From assembly GCA_015486095.1 (NCBI GenBank), contig WFSK01000021.1, positions 1 to 9,131 of the forward strand: 9,131 nucleotides of DNA, in the 5' to 3' direction. The stretch is from Thermotogae bacterium. Its GTDB lineage: Bacteria; Thermotogota; Thermotogae; B3-G13. Position numbers and translations under genes: made by a program. Below are positions 1 through 6,660 of the stretch, in pieces; position 1 is the first letter of the stretch, and each line of letters begins with the position of its first letter. A model generated the notes under the pieces. The model was not told the origin of the DNA. It made no database searches and was given only the letters and a program-made list of their open reading frames with translations.

Positions 1-25
1 CTATGCAATCGAAATCATATCTCAT
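1..25 (-). CDS. possible start of a further minus-strand gene, cut by window edge
   Basis: On the minus strand, 39 bases after the glycosyltransferase stop, an ATG at 25-23 opens a frame reading MRYDFDCI to the window edge. A purine-rich stretch (AAGAAGTGGGG, 44-34) lies 8 bases upstream and could act as a weak ribosome binding site. Another ATG at 32-30 closes after five codons and is less likely. Only eight codons are visible, so no product can be named. If real, it would be the next member of the surface-glycan operon. Confidence 0.3.
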
Positions 26-64
26 TATGCATACCCCACTTCTTAATATGTGATTATATATTCA

Positions 65-1306
65 TCATTTTATCATATAATTACCTGTTCTATGTTCCTG
101 TGTATCTTTACCGGACAACGATTCCATAAGCGTGAGATACTCTTTTGCCATTTTCTCCCTCGAAAACAGTTCTGCAAAGCGTCTGGCGTTTTCAGAAAAT
201 TCCTCTCTCATCTCTTCATTTTCTAACATCTCATTCAATATCTTAGCAAATGCCACAGGATCTCCAGGTTTGCTAACGAGCCCGATCTTGTACTCCTTTA
301 TCATATCAGCCATTTCTCCAGCGAGTGATGCTACCACTGGTTTGCCACACGCTGCGTATTCGAAGACCTTTGAAGGCAAAGCCTCATTCGTTATAGGAGA
401 ATCTATCATCGATACAAGGCATACATCAGCCTTTCCGATATATTCGAGAGCCTCTTTGTGTGAAACGCTTCCGGTAAATGCCACCTTTTCTTCCATTCCC
501 AATCTTTTCGTCTCTTCCTTTAATTTCTGCATCTCCGGGCCATCACCGACTATCAAACATTTAACGTCCCTCTCTTTCACAAACGAAAGTCCTCGTACCA
601 TTACATCCACAGATTGAAAGTGTCCCAATATCCCTGAATAAACCAACAACCCCTTTTCCATCTTCGATTTACTCGTTATTTCAGAGAGATCTGCTCCGTT
701 ATATATTAAGATTACTTCTTTTCCCGATATGCGGTTTTCTAATCTTCTCTTCAAACCTTTCGTTACCGTTACCAATGCGTCTGCTTTTTTATACAGATGA
801 TTCGCTACCCTCTTCGCTATCATGACTACGGGATTTTTATTGCTCATCTTTCCCATAGCCACTATGGACTCCGGCCACAGGTCCCTTACCTCGAAAATGA
901 ATTGTGCATTTGCCTTTCTAGCCAATTTCTTTCCCACTATGCCTGCGAAGAGAGGTGGAGACGATGCTATTACGATATCAAATCTCTGCTTCTTGAGTAA
1001 CCTTCTGCCATATCTTATAGCACCGAACATAAACGATATCTGATTCAGTAATCTTCTCTTGATCGAGGACTTGTTCGATGCCTGGAATACCGGAACTCGA
1101 ATGCAATCTATCCCATTTATCTTCTCTGTTATGCTTCCCTTTCTCGTATCGTATCGTTTCACTTCATCTATCATGTAACATGGGGTTTCACATATGACCG
1201 TTACCTTATGACCGAACTTTGCCCAATACTTAGAGTGAGCAAAGGCTCTATTCGCCGCTGCTCCTGCCTCTGGGGGAAAAATTTGGGAGATCAACAAGAC
1301 GTTCAT
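65..1306 (-). CDS. GT4-family glycosyltransferase (WbuB-like)
   Basis: A 413-residue retaining glycosyltransferase with GT-B fold, predicted to move a sugar from a nucleotide-sugar donor onto a glycan or lipid-linked acceptor at the cytoplasmic face of the membrane. The N-terminal acceptor domain opens with MNVLLISQIFPPEAG, and RDLWPES sits at residues 141-147, typical of WbuB-like enzymes. The donor domain has YSGILGHFQ (223-231), VGDGPE (253-258) and the GT4 EX7E motif, E308 and E316, in NEALPSKVFEYAACGKP. The reading frame stays open 31 codons further upstream (to 1399), but the family N-terminus begins at the Met at 1306. That ATG also forms a 4-bp ATGA overlap with the membrane protein gene before it. 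No good Shine-Dalgarno precedes it, so coupling to the upstream gene is likely. The sugar and acceptor cannot be read from the sequence. Confidence 0.88.
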   Translation of the reverse strand: MNVLLISQIFPPEAGAAANRAFAHSKYWAKFGHKVTVICETPCYMIDEVKRYDTRKGSITEKINGIDCIRVPVFQASNKSSIKRRLLNQISFMFGAIRYGRRLLKKQRFDIVIASSPPLFAGIVGKKLARKANAQFIFEVRDLWPESIVAMGKMSNKNPVVMIAKRVANHLYKKADALVTVTKGLKRRLENRISGKEVILIYNGADLSEITSKSKMEKGLLVYSGILGHFQSVDVMVRGLSFVKERDVKCLIVGDGPEMQKLKEETKRLGMEEKVAFTGSVSHKEALEYIGKADVCLVSMIDSPITNEALPSKVFEYAACGKPVVASLAGEMADMIKEYKIGLVSKPGDPVAFAKILNEMLENEEMREEFSENARRFAELFSREKMAKEYLTLMESLSGKDTQEHRTGNYMIK

Positions 1307-2364
1307 CTTCGCTGATAACTCTGTACATGTTTTCTCGTCACGTAGATAAACAACAGGGCACCTACTATTAAAACTAAATAATAGGTATATAACCTCCACA
1401 CCACTGTGGATAAGATAAGTGTATTAGTAGCAACCAATCCTTTGAAGAACAAGTAAAATCCCGTTTCAATGGAACCGCTCCCCCCAGGTGTTGGTATATA
1501 ATAAATAACGGTGAACAGCACACTTAAAATGGCTATCGTTTGGGGTGCAGTTATCTTCAGTATCTCTCCAGAGATCGTATCCGTTATGATCCGAAATATG
1601 TAATACGGTATATAAAGGGAAAAAAGCCACTGTATTCCTCCCAATACAAAATGAACAGGTAACCATTTTTTATTGGTTGCCAGATAAATAACGCTATCGT
1701 TGAATTCTTTTGCCTTCATTTGGATATCTTCGTTTAACTTATTGAACTTTTCCCCTTTTATCAATTTAAGTTTTCTACCCAGCCTCAGGATACCTACTAT
1801 TATTACCTTTGCAACCGGTTTTGAAAAGCCAAGGAATATCAACACGACTAAGAAAAAGGTAGTTATCAGAAAACCGATCACCGCTGCATGACCTATGAAA
1901 CTTGCTCTTATTATTAAATTGCCATAGAAGATCAAGCTTATCCATGCCAACAGCATCAGTATGATCTGACCTATTATGAATTTTGAGATGACAACCGCCG
2001 AGGCAATATCTACCCCCACATCCAGCCTTGTGAGATAATAAAGTTGGAAAGGCTGTCCTCCAGCTGCAAAAGGTGTTATGGCATTGAAAAACATAGTCAA
2101 TACAGAATTCCCAAGGAGAGGAATGATACCTATATGTTTCACCTTAGATGCTCTAAGAAGGCACCATGTTCTGAACGCATCTAAAAACCAGGTTATCAAA
2201 ATCAAGAGTAATATAGCGAGTAAAAACTCCATAGGAATTTTTAAAAGTACAGAAAAATCTGTTTTTCCCCTAAATAAAGCAATGATAACGAGTATAGATA
2301 CTGCAGATATCACTACTCCTATTATTGCATTTTTCCACAGGCTTTTCTTTTGTATTTGTGCCAT
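1303..2364 (-). CDS. polytopic membrane protein, LPG_synthase_TM / UPF0104 flippase-like family
   Basis: A 353-residue integral inner-membrane protein with about seven or eight hydrophobic segments (roughly residues 13-31, 46-66, 82-100, 120-147, 158-180, 236-258, 273-290 and 315-343). It carries two loop signatures of the family that includes the MprF flippase domain: ITPFAAGGQP at 96-105 and PTPGGSGSIE at 291-300. Stand-alone members often sit beside glycosyltransferases and are thought to handle lipid-linked substrates, but most have no proven function. It lacks the soluble synthase domain of MprF, so it should not be called a lysyl-phosphatidylglycerol synthase. The start is supported by GGGAAAGTGA a few bases upstream. 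It lies 15 bp after the beta-rich protein gene and overlaps the glycosyltransferase by 4 bp, so all three probably share a transcript. Confidence 0.82.
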   Translation of the reverse strand: MAQIQKKSLWKNAIIGVVISAVSILVIIALFRGKTDFSVLLKIPMEFLLAILLLILITWFLDAFRTWCLLRASKVKHIGIIPLLGNSVLTMFFNAITPFAAGGQPFQLYYLTRLDVGVDIASAVVISKFIIGQIILMLLAWISLIFYGNLIIRASFIGHAAVIGFLITTFFLVVLIFLGFSKPVAKVIIVGILRLGRKLKLIKGEKFNKLNEDIQMKAKEFNDSVIYLATNKKWLPVHFVLGGIQWLFSLYIPYYIFRIITDTISGEILKITAPQTIAILSVLFTVIYYIPTPGGSGSIETGFYLFFKGLVATNTLILSTVVWRLYTYYLVLIVGALLFIYVTRKHVQSYQRR

Positions 2365-2379
2365 AGATTCACTTTCCCG

Positions 2380-3318
2380 TTATTCAAATCTCAACGAAAT
2401 ACCTGTATAAATAGTAGGAATGAAATCTTTCCCACACCTGAATCCACCTCTAAATGAAAATGTTTCCATACCTATTTTACCATAACCCATAAATGAATAG
2501 AAAAACCTGTCATCATTACCATAGCCAACGATGCCACTTAGAATATATTCACCACTCATATAGCCAATCGTCGTTACTTTTAACTCATCCTCTATACCGA
2601 AAGAGGGTACCGATCTGGCGAAGTATTTGACAGCAAAATCATTTCTTATCTTAGCGTTCTCTTGGATACTTTCCCAGTTATTCCCAATACCTATATCGTA
2701 ATCATCGAAGAATTCCTTGCCAGCTGATATGAATAAGGGAAGTGCGAAAGAATTTGGTATGGAAATGTTAATATTTGCCCTGTATCGTGGGTATATAAAA
2801 TAGAATGTTCCATTTCCATAAACTTTCCCTAATTTACCCAACAGCATCTTCACACTCCCACTCGCTGAGATCCTAAATTTGTCCACATCGAAGTAAGATA
2901 GAGGATAATTGGTGATAGAGGGGAGCATATCCATACCCAAAACTCCCAACTCGTAATTCACATATAAGGGAATGTGTGAATAATCGCCCTTGAGTTCAAA
3001 TGCGCCACTTACATTCCGTTTATCGCTTAGAGAAAATCGCATATTGCTATTTAGAGAATAAGAGGTAAGCCATTCTCTTCTTGCTCGAACTAAAGAGATC
3101 TCGATAACAATACCGTTCGCATTATTAGAATGTGAATAAAATAGGGAAAATGTCGGCTCATCTGCTCTGTTACCTCTGAATGTAATACCAATACTTTCTC
3201 GTGTATCGAAAGCCGAGTAGTTATAGACAACATCTCCATTCAAGGTAATAAGTGCAGCATATCCGATGAATCCGATAGATAGAATACAGAAAAAACAAAT
3301 AACCAATATATATTTCAT
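2380..3318 (-). CDS. exported beta-strand-rich protein of unknown function, possibly outer-membrane
   Basis: I do not recognise this 312-residue protein. It begins with a clear signal peptide: Lys at position 3, then a hydrophobic run to about residue 20, with a plausible signal peptidase I site near GYAA (19-22). The rest has no further membrane helix. It is rich in alternating polar and hydrophobic or aromatic stretches (for example GNGTFYFIYPRYRANINIS) and ends in YTGISLRFE, with an aromatic residue one from the end. This pattern fits an outer-membrane beta-barrel or another beta-rich envelope protein, but that is inference. No lipobox cysteine is visible. A strong Shine-Dalgarno (GGGAAGGAGA) precedes the ATG. 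It is the first gene of the minus-strand operon, ahead of a flippase-like protein and a glycosyltransferase, so a role in the cell surface is plausible. It could also be periplasmic. Confidence 0.7.
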   Translation of the reverse strand: MKYILVICFFCILSIGFIGYAALITLNGDVVYNYSAFDTRESIGITFRGNRADEPTFSLFYSHSNNANGIVIEISLVRARREWLTSYSLNSNMRFSLSDKRNVSGAFELKGDYSHIPLYVNYELGVLGMDMLPSITNYPLSYFDVDKFRISASGSVKMLLGKLGKVYGNGTFYFIYPRYRANINISIPNSFALPLFISAGKEFFDDYDIGIGNNWESIQENAKIRNDFAVKYFARSVPSFGIEDELKVTTIGYMSGEYILSGIVGYGNDDRFFYSFMGYGKIGMETFSFRGGFRCGKDFIPTIYTGISLRFE

Positions 3319-3347
3319 GAAGATGTCTCCTTCCCATAAGGATTTTT

Positions 3348-3365
3348 ACATATATTATAATATGT
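3348..3365. repeat. inverted repeat ACATAT-N6-ATATGT around the minus-strand -10
   Basis: ACATAT (3348-3353) and ATATGT (3360-3365) are exact inverted half-sites. The six bases between them, ATTATA, are precisely the minus-strand -10 box. The placement fits a repressor operator that would block the minus-strand promoter. Because the region is AT-rich, a chance repeat is also possible. Confidence 0.35.
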
Positions 3366-3382
3366 TCACGATCCGATGTTAT
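3354..3382 (-). promoter_or_regulatory. probable promoter of the minus-strand envelope operon
   Basis: Reading leftward, the -10 box is a perfect TATAAT at 3359-3354. A -35-like ATAACA at 3382-3377 matches four of six consensus bases, with a 17-bp spacer. Transcription would start near 3347 and give a leader of about 30 nt with the GGGAAGGAGA ribosome binding site. The -35-like hexamer overlaps the -10 of the glyQ promoter on the other strand. Confidence 0.5.
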
Positions 3383-3392
3383 AATAACCGTA
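3376..3392 (+). promoter_or_regulatory. glyQ promoter, extended -10
   Basis: A consensus TATAAT (3380-3385) is preceded by TGT, the extended -10 motif, which can offset the lack of a clear -35 hexamer. Transcription would start near 3392. The 17-nt core ATGTTATAATAACCGTA is repeated with one mismatch in front of glyS. A ribosome binding site, AGGGAGGGG, follows at 3405-3413, seven bases before the glyQ ATG. Confidence 0.6.
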
Positions 3393-3420
3393 GAAATATT
3401 CTATAGGGAGGGGCGAGTAC

Positions 3421-4317
3421 ATGTATTTGCAAGAGATAGTAAACAGATTGAATGATTTTTGGGCAGGATACGGATGCCTTCTTGCACAACCGTATGATAT
3501 GAGAATGGGGGCGGGTACATTCCATCCCTTTACCTTCTTCAGGACACTTGGACCAGAACCATGGAAAGTAGCGTATGTGCAGGTATCTCGCAGACCTGTT
3601 GATGGAAGATACGGGGAAAATCCAAACAGGCTTCAGCAATTCTATCAATACCAAGCGATATTAAAGCCTTCTCCTTTAAACGTTCAACAACTCTATATCG
3701 ATTCGTTAGCTGCCATCTCTTTAGATGCGAAGGAACACGATATACGTTTTATCGAGGATAATTGGAGATCGCCTACACTTGGAGCCTGGGGTATCGGATG
3801 GGAGGTATGGCTCGATGGCATGGAGGTAACCCAATTCACGTACTTCCAACAGGTAGGTGGGATCGATCTGAAACCGATAAGTGTCGAGATCACATATGGG
3901 ATAGAAAGATTGGCTATGTATCTACAAAACGTTGAAGATGTCTATGATATTCAATGGTGTGAAGGGATCTCTTATGGTGAACTCTTTAAAGAAAATGAAA
4001 GAGAACAATCGTATTATAACTTCGAGTACGCTGATATCTCCATCCTATTAAATATATTTGAGAAATATGCCACGGAATTCAACAAGTTGTACGATAAAGG
4101 GCTTCTATTCCCAGCCTATGAGTGTGTTATAAATCTATCTCATATCTTCAACATATTGGATGCTCGCAACGCTCTGAGTGTTATGGAACGTCAAAGCTAT
4201 ATAGATAGAATTCGCATGTTGAGTACCAAATGTGCTAAACTTTGGTTGCAAAGACGAGAGGAGTTGGGTTTCCCACTACTGTCTAGATCTCCTTTCTCTC
4301 AGGTTAGTAATGCTTGA
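3421..4317 (+). CDS. glyQ: glycyl-tRNA synthetase alpha subunit
   Basis: The 298-residue alpha subunit of the bacterial heterotetrameric (alpha2beta2) glycyl-tRNA synthetase. It is a class II catalytic chain that activates glycine with ATP in the cytoplasm and, together with GlyS, charges tRNA-Gly. Family hallmarks are continuous from the N-terminus: the FWAGYGCLLAQPYDMRMGAG segment, FFRTLGPEPW, YVQVSRRPVDGRYGENPNR, and YGIERLAMYLQ from residue 159, which is the class II motif 3 region with its arginine (R163). Length is close to the E. coli protein (303). The C-terminus follows the usual LGFPLL ending with about ten extra residues (SRSPFSQVSN...). The start is fixed by a strong ribosome binding site seven bases upstream. 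The TGA stop lies inside the left arm of a stem-loop. Confidence 0.97.
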   Translation: MYLQEIVNRLNDFWAGYGCLLAQPYDMRMGAGTFHPFTFFRTLGPEPWKVAYVQVSRRPVDGRYGENPNRLQQFYQYQAILKPSPLNVQQLYIDSLAAISLDAKEHDIRFIEDNWRSPTLGAWGIGWEVWLDGMEVTQFTYFQQVGGIDLKPISVEITYGIERLAMYLQNVEDVYDIQWCEGISYGELFKENEREQSYYNFEYADISILLNIFEKYATEFNKLYDKGLLFPAYECVINLSHIFNILDARNALSVMERQSYIDRIRMLSTKCAKLWLQRREELGFPLLSRSPFSQVSNA

Positions 4318-4376
4318 GAATTATTATCTTTCCTGAACGCGTATAACGCGAATTCTCACAAAGATTTTAGTCTTGT
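4315..4376 (+). terminator. stem-loop at the glyQ stop; weak terminator or mRNA-end structure
   Basis: TGAGAATT (4315-4322), beginning with the glyQ stop codon, is exactly complementary to AATTCTCA (4351-4358). Inside it, CGCGT-ATA-ACGCG (4338-4350) forms a second perfect stem. Next to it, ACAAAGA-TTTTAG-TCTTGT (4358-4376) can form a third hairpin with one bulge. No run of T follows, so this is not a classic intrinsic terminator. It could be a weak terminator, a stability element or a pause site. The sequence shows the stems; the function is inferred. Confidence 0.45.
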
Positions 4377-4406
4377 CCAATGGAGCTGGCAGATTGGAAA
4401 GGAATG

Positions 4407-4418
4407 ATCTTCTCCCTT
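4407..4418 (+). promoter_or_regulatory. possible anti-Shine-Dalgarno segment for glyS
   Basis: ATCTTCTCCCTT can pair with AAGGAGAGAAGAT (4525-4537), which contains the glyS ribosome binding site. This gives twelve base pairs with a single bulged base. It lies upstream of the internal glyS promoter, so only transcripts reading through from glyQ would carry it. Both strands here are purine/pyrimidine-rich, so the match could be accidental. Confidence 0.3.
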
Positions 4419-4492
4419 CAGAAAACAGGTATTTTGGATGGATGAGTTTCGTGATAATTCGTGGCCAAAGGTGGTTTCTGCTCGTGACTGAA

Positions 4493-4509
4493 ATGATATA
4501 ATAACCGTA
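4493..4509 (+). promoter_or_regulatory. glyS promoter, extended -10, near-copy of the glyQ promoter
   Basis: TATAAT at 4497-4502 is preceded by TGA, the extended -10 motif. The 17-nt core ATGATATAATAACCGTA differs from the glyQ copy at one base. No good -35 is visible (TTTCTG at 4475-4480, spacer 16, is poor). Transcription would start near 4509. The ribosome binding site AAAGGAGAG (4524-4532) follows, eight bases before the glyS ATG. Confidence 0.6.
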
Positions 4510-4540
4510 AGAATATATTGAGAAAAGGAGAGAAGATATA

Positions 4541-6619
4541 ATGACCTTTGATTATCTACTGGAGATCGGATTAGAGGAACTACCGTACGAAGAGATAGAG
4601 AGTGTGGAGACACAAGCGAAGACTTTGTTTTGCGAGAAATTGAGGGAGAATAGGATAGATTTTGAAGAGGTAAAGACATATTCAACGGGGAGGAGATTTG
4701 CCTTTATCGTTCATGGGATCTCAACGCAGCAGAAGGATGTAGAGGTAGAAAAGCGTGGACCGAGTAAGAACATAGCATATGATTCGAATGGTAATCCTAC
4801 TAAGGCTCTAATTGGATTTGCGAAGGCAAACGGTATTGAGATATCGGATATATTCATTAAGCAGGTTAACAACGGTGAGTATTGTTTTGTGAAAAAGGTC
4901 ATTCGAGGTAGAAAGACAACGGAGGTACTGAAAGAAATCGTTCCAGATATACTATCGAGATTGAAATTCAGAAGGCCGATGAGATGGGGAAATGGGGTCA
5001 ACGGCTTCATACGTCCTATCCACTGGATCGTTTCCTTATTAGGAGATGAAGTGGTGAACTTCGAATTCGCATCGATTGTTTCATCAAACCGTTCTGAAGG
5101 ACACAGGCTTCTGAATAAAAAGGTAACAATAGATGATGTATCGAAGTATAGCGAGCTTCTGAGAGATTCCAATGTTATAATTTCCTACGAGGATAGAAGG
5201 GACAGGATATCTTCGATGATAAGAGAGCTCGAGGAGGAAGACGATATAAGGTGTGAAGAGGATGAAGAACTTTTGGATGAGCTGGCACGTATAACGGAAT
5301 ATCCTACACCTTTCGTTGCTCACTTCGATGCCGATTTTCTGACCCTCCCTCCTGAGGTGCTGAAAGTGGTTTTGAAAGAGCAACAGAGATGCTTCGTAAC
5401 ATATTCACGCAGAGATTCTCTTACCAACGCATTCATAGGTGTTATGGATACACCTTTTCATTCACGTATAAAGAACACCATTATAAAGGGTTATGAACGC
5501 GTCGTTAGAGCGAGACTCGATGATGCCAAATTTTATTACGAACAGGATATTAAACTACCTTTGGAGGATAGAAATGAAGAGTTAAAAGGTATGATATTCC
5601 AGGCTAACCTCGGTACGTTATACGATAAGGTTGAGAGAGTGAGACACTTAATTACTTACCTTTGCAAAGAATTAAATATACCAGAAGATGTTCATCGAAG
5701 AATAGATAGAGCAGCATTGCTTTCCAAAGCCGATCTCGTTACTCAAATGGTCTATGAATTTCCCACTCTTCAAGGTATAATGGGTGGAATATATGCCAGA
5801 GGGCAAGGAGAAGATGAGAGAGTTGCAGATGCCATAAAAGAACATTACAAACCGAACTCCTTCGATGATACTCTTCCTTCAACCATAGAGGGGAAGATCT
5901 TATCTATATGTGATAAAGTGGATACAGTAGTTTCACATTTCTGCATCGGTAATGTATCAACAGGTTCATCAGATCCCTATGGGCTTAGGAAAAGAGTTAA
6001 TGGTGTACTCAGGATGATCTCCGATGGGAATTTGGCGATCGATCTGAAGGGATTGCTCGAACGAGCACAGGATTTGTTACCGAATTGTAAAAAAGATGTT
6101 TCGAATTCCTTAACGGAGTTCATTAAGACGAGATTTGAGGTCCTCTTAAGAGAAAGAGGGTTTGCATACGATGTTGTTAATTCTGCTCTGTATCATTGGC
6201 GCTATCCTTTGCATGTTGTGAAGATCGCTCATGCCATTACTTCCTTCAAAGAATCCGATGAGTTCGAGGACCTTGTTATCGGTTATACCCGTGCCGCAAA
6301 CATAACCAAAGAACACGAGAATACTGATTTCAATGTTGATCTATTTATCGAAAAAGAAGAGCGTGAACTCTACGATGCTGTTCGAGATGTAGAGAAGGCG
6401 GTTAAAGGTTCTGTAGAAAGAAGAGATTATACCTCAGCGATCGGATCCCTGATGACGCTTCGACCATACATAGATAGATACTTCGATGAGGTGTTGGTGA
6501 TGTGTGAGGATGATAGAATTCGTAATAATAGATTGAGCTTTTTGAGGTACATCGTAGAGCTCTTTCATACCGTCGGTGACCTTTCAAAGATAGTTACGGA
6601 GAAGGTAAAAAAGATATGA
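4541..6619 (+). CDS. glyS: glycyl-tRNA synthetase beta subunit
   Basis: The 692-residue beta subunit of the alpha2beta2 glycyl-tRNA synthetase (E. coli GlyS has 689). It provides tRNA recognition and works only with GlyQ. Recognisable blocks in order are the N-terminal LLEIGLEELPYEEIE, RRPMRWGNGVNGFIRPIHW in the first third, EGHRLL, LPPEVLKVVLKEQQRCF, then DTLPSTIEGKILSICDK and TGSSDPYGLRKRVNGVLRMI near residues 473-492. The C-terminal part matches the DALR-type anticodon-binding region (PYIDRYFDEVLVM). The protein is full length with no frameshift. The start is the first Met of the frame and matches the family N-terminus, with a ribosome binding site upstream. It has its own promoter and probably heads the operon that continues into coaD, ddl and hslVU. 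Its stop overlaps an ATG (ATGA at 6616). Confidence 0.97.
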   Translation: MTFDYLLEIGLEELPYEEIESVETQAKTLFCEKLRENRIDFEEVKTYSTGRRFAFIVHGISTQQKDVEVEKRGPSKNIAYDSNGNPTKALIGFAKANGIEISDIFIKQVNNGEYCFVKKVIRGRKTTEVLKEIVPDILSRLKFRRPMRWGNGVNGFIRPIHWIVSLLGDEVVNFEFASIVSSNRSEGHRLLNKKVTIDDVSKYSELLRDSNVIISYEDRRDRISSMIRELEEEDDIRCEEDEELLDELARITEYPTPFVAHFDADFLTLPPEVLKVVLKEQQRCFVTYSRRDSLTNAFIGVMDTPFHSRIKNTIIKGYERVVRARLDDAKFYYEQDIKLPLEDRNEELKGMIFQANLGTLYDKVERVRHLITYLCKELNIPEDVHRRIDRAALLSKADLVTQMVYEFPTLQGIMGGIYARGQGEDERVADAIKEHYKPNSFDDTLPSTIEGKILSICDKVDTVVSHFCIGNVSTGSSDPYGLRKRVNGVLRMISDGNLAIDLKGLLERAQDLLPNCKKDVSNSLTEFIKTRFEVLLRERGFAYDVVNSALYHWRYPLHVVKIAHAITSFKESDEFEDLVIGYTRAANITKEHENTDFNVDLFIEKEERELYDAVRDVEKAVKGSVERRDYTSAIGSLMTLRPYIDRYFDEVLVMCEDDRIRNNRLSFLRYIVELFHTVGDLSKIVTEKVKKI

Positions 6620-6660
6620 AAGAAGTGGGATATGCCAGAAGTGGAGAAAGGGGAGATTTC

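Larger units (their letters stand above)
3319..3420. promoter_or_regulatory. divergent intergenic promoter region
   Basis: This 102-bp gap separates the minus-strand envelope operon from glyQ and must hold the start signals for both. It contains TATAAT boxes on both strands (described separately), an inverted repeat around the minus-strand -10, and the two ribosome binding sites at its ends. The elements lie back to back and overlap, so expression in the two directions could be linked. Confidence 0.7.
4318..4540 (+). other. 223-bp glyQ-glyS intergenic region
   Basis: No convincing gene is present. Left to right it holds the stem-loops just after glyQ, a stretch complementary to the glyS ribosome binding site (4407-4418), a possible weak hairpin (CAGAAAAC at 4419-4426 with GGTTTCTG at 4473-4480, one mismatch), and the glyS promoter and ribosome binding site. 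Two tiny frames (4380-4445 and 4442-4501) overlap by ATGA but lack ribosome binding sites. I see no T-box consensus (no TGGNACCGCG-like antiterminator sequence) and no tRNA. Confidence 0.6.

Noticed and set aside
132..617. Plus-strand open frame of 161 codons opposite the glycosyltransferase
   Set aside because: Low-complexity Ser/Thr/Phe-rich translation antisense to a clear GT4 gene.
1307..1399. Upstream extension of the glycosyltransferase frame to 1399 (444 residues)
   Set aside because: The extra 31 residues lie inside the membrane protein gene and do not resemble the family N-terminus. MNVLLISQIFPPE at 1306 with the ATGA overlap is the better start.
4315..4317. TGA at the glyQ end as a recoded sense codon giving a longer protein
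   Set aside because: GlyQ already ends at its normal length, the frame meets another TGA about 30 codons on, and TGA serves as stop for several other genes here.
4318..4540. T-box or glycine riboswitch in front of glyS
   Set aside because: No antiterminator consensus such as TGGNACCGCG, no following terminator with a T-run, and no recognisable glycine aptamer core.
4711..5172. Minus-strand open frame of 153 codons opposite glyS
   Set aside because: Lies within the strongly conserved glyS and has no family resemblance or ribosome binding site that I can see.
6621..6644. Short direct repeat AGAAGTGG before coaD
   Set aside because: Eight-base purine-rich repeat in a ribosome-binding region; easily due to chance.
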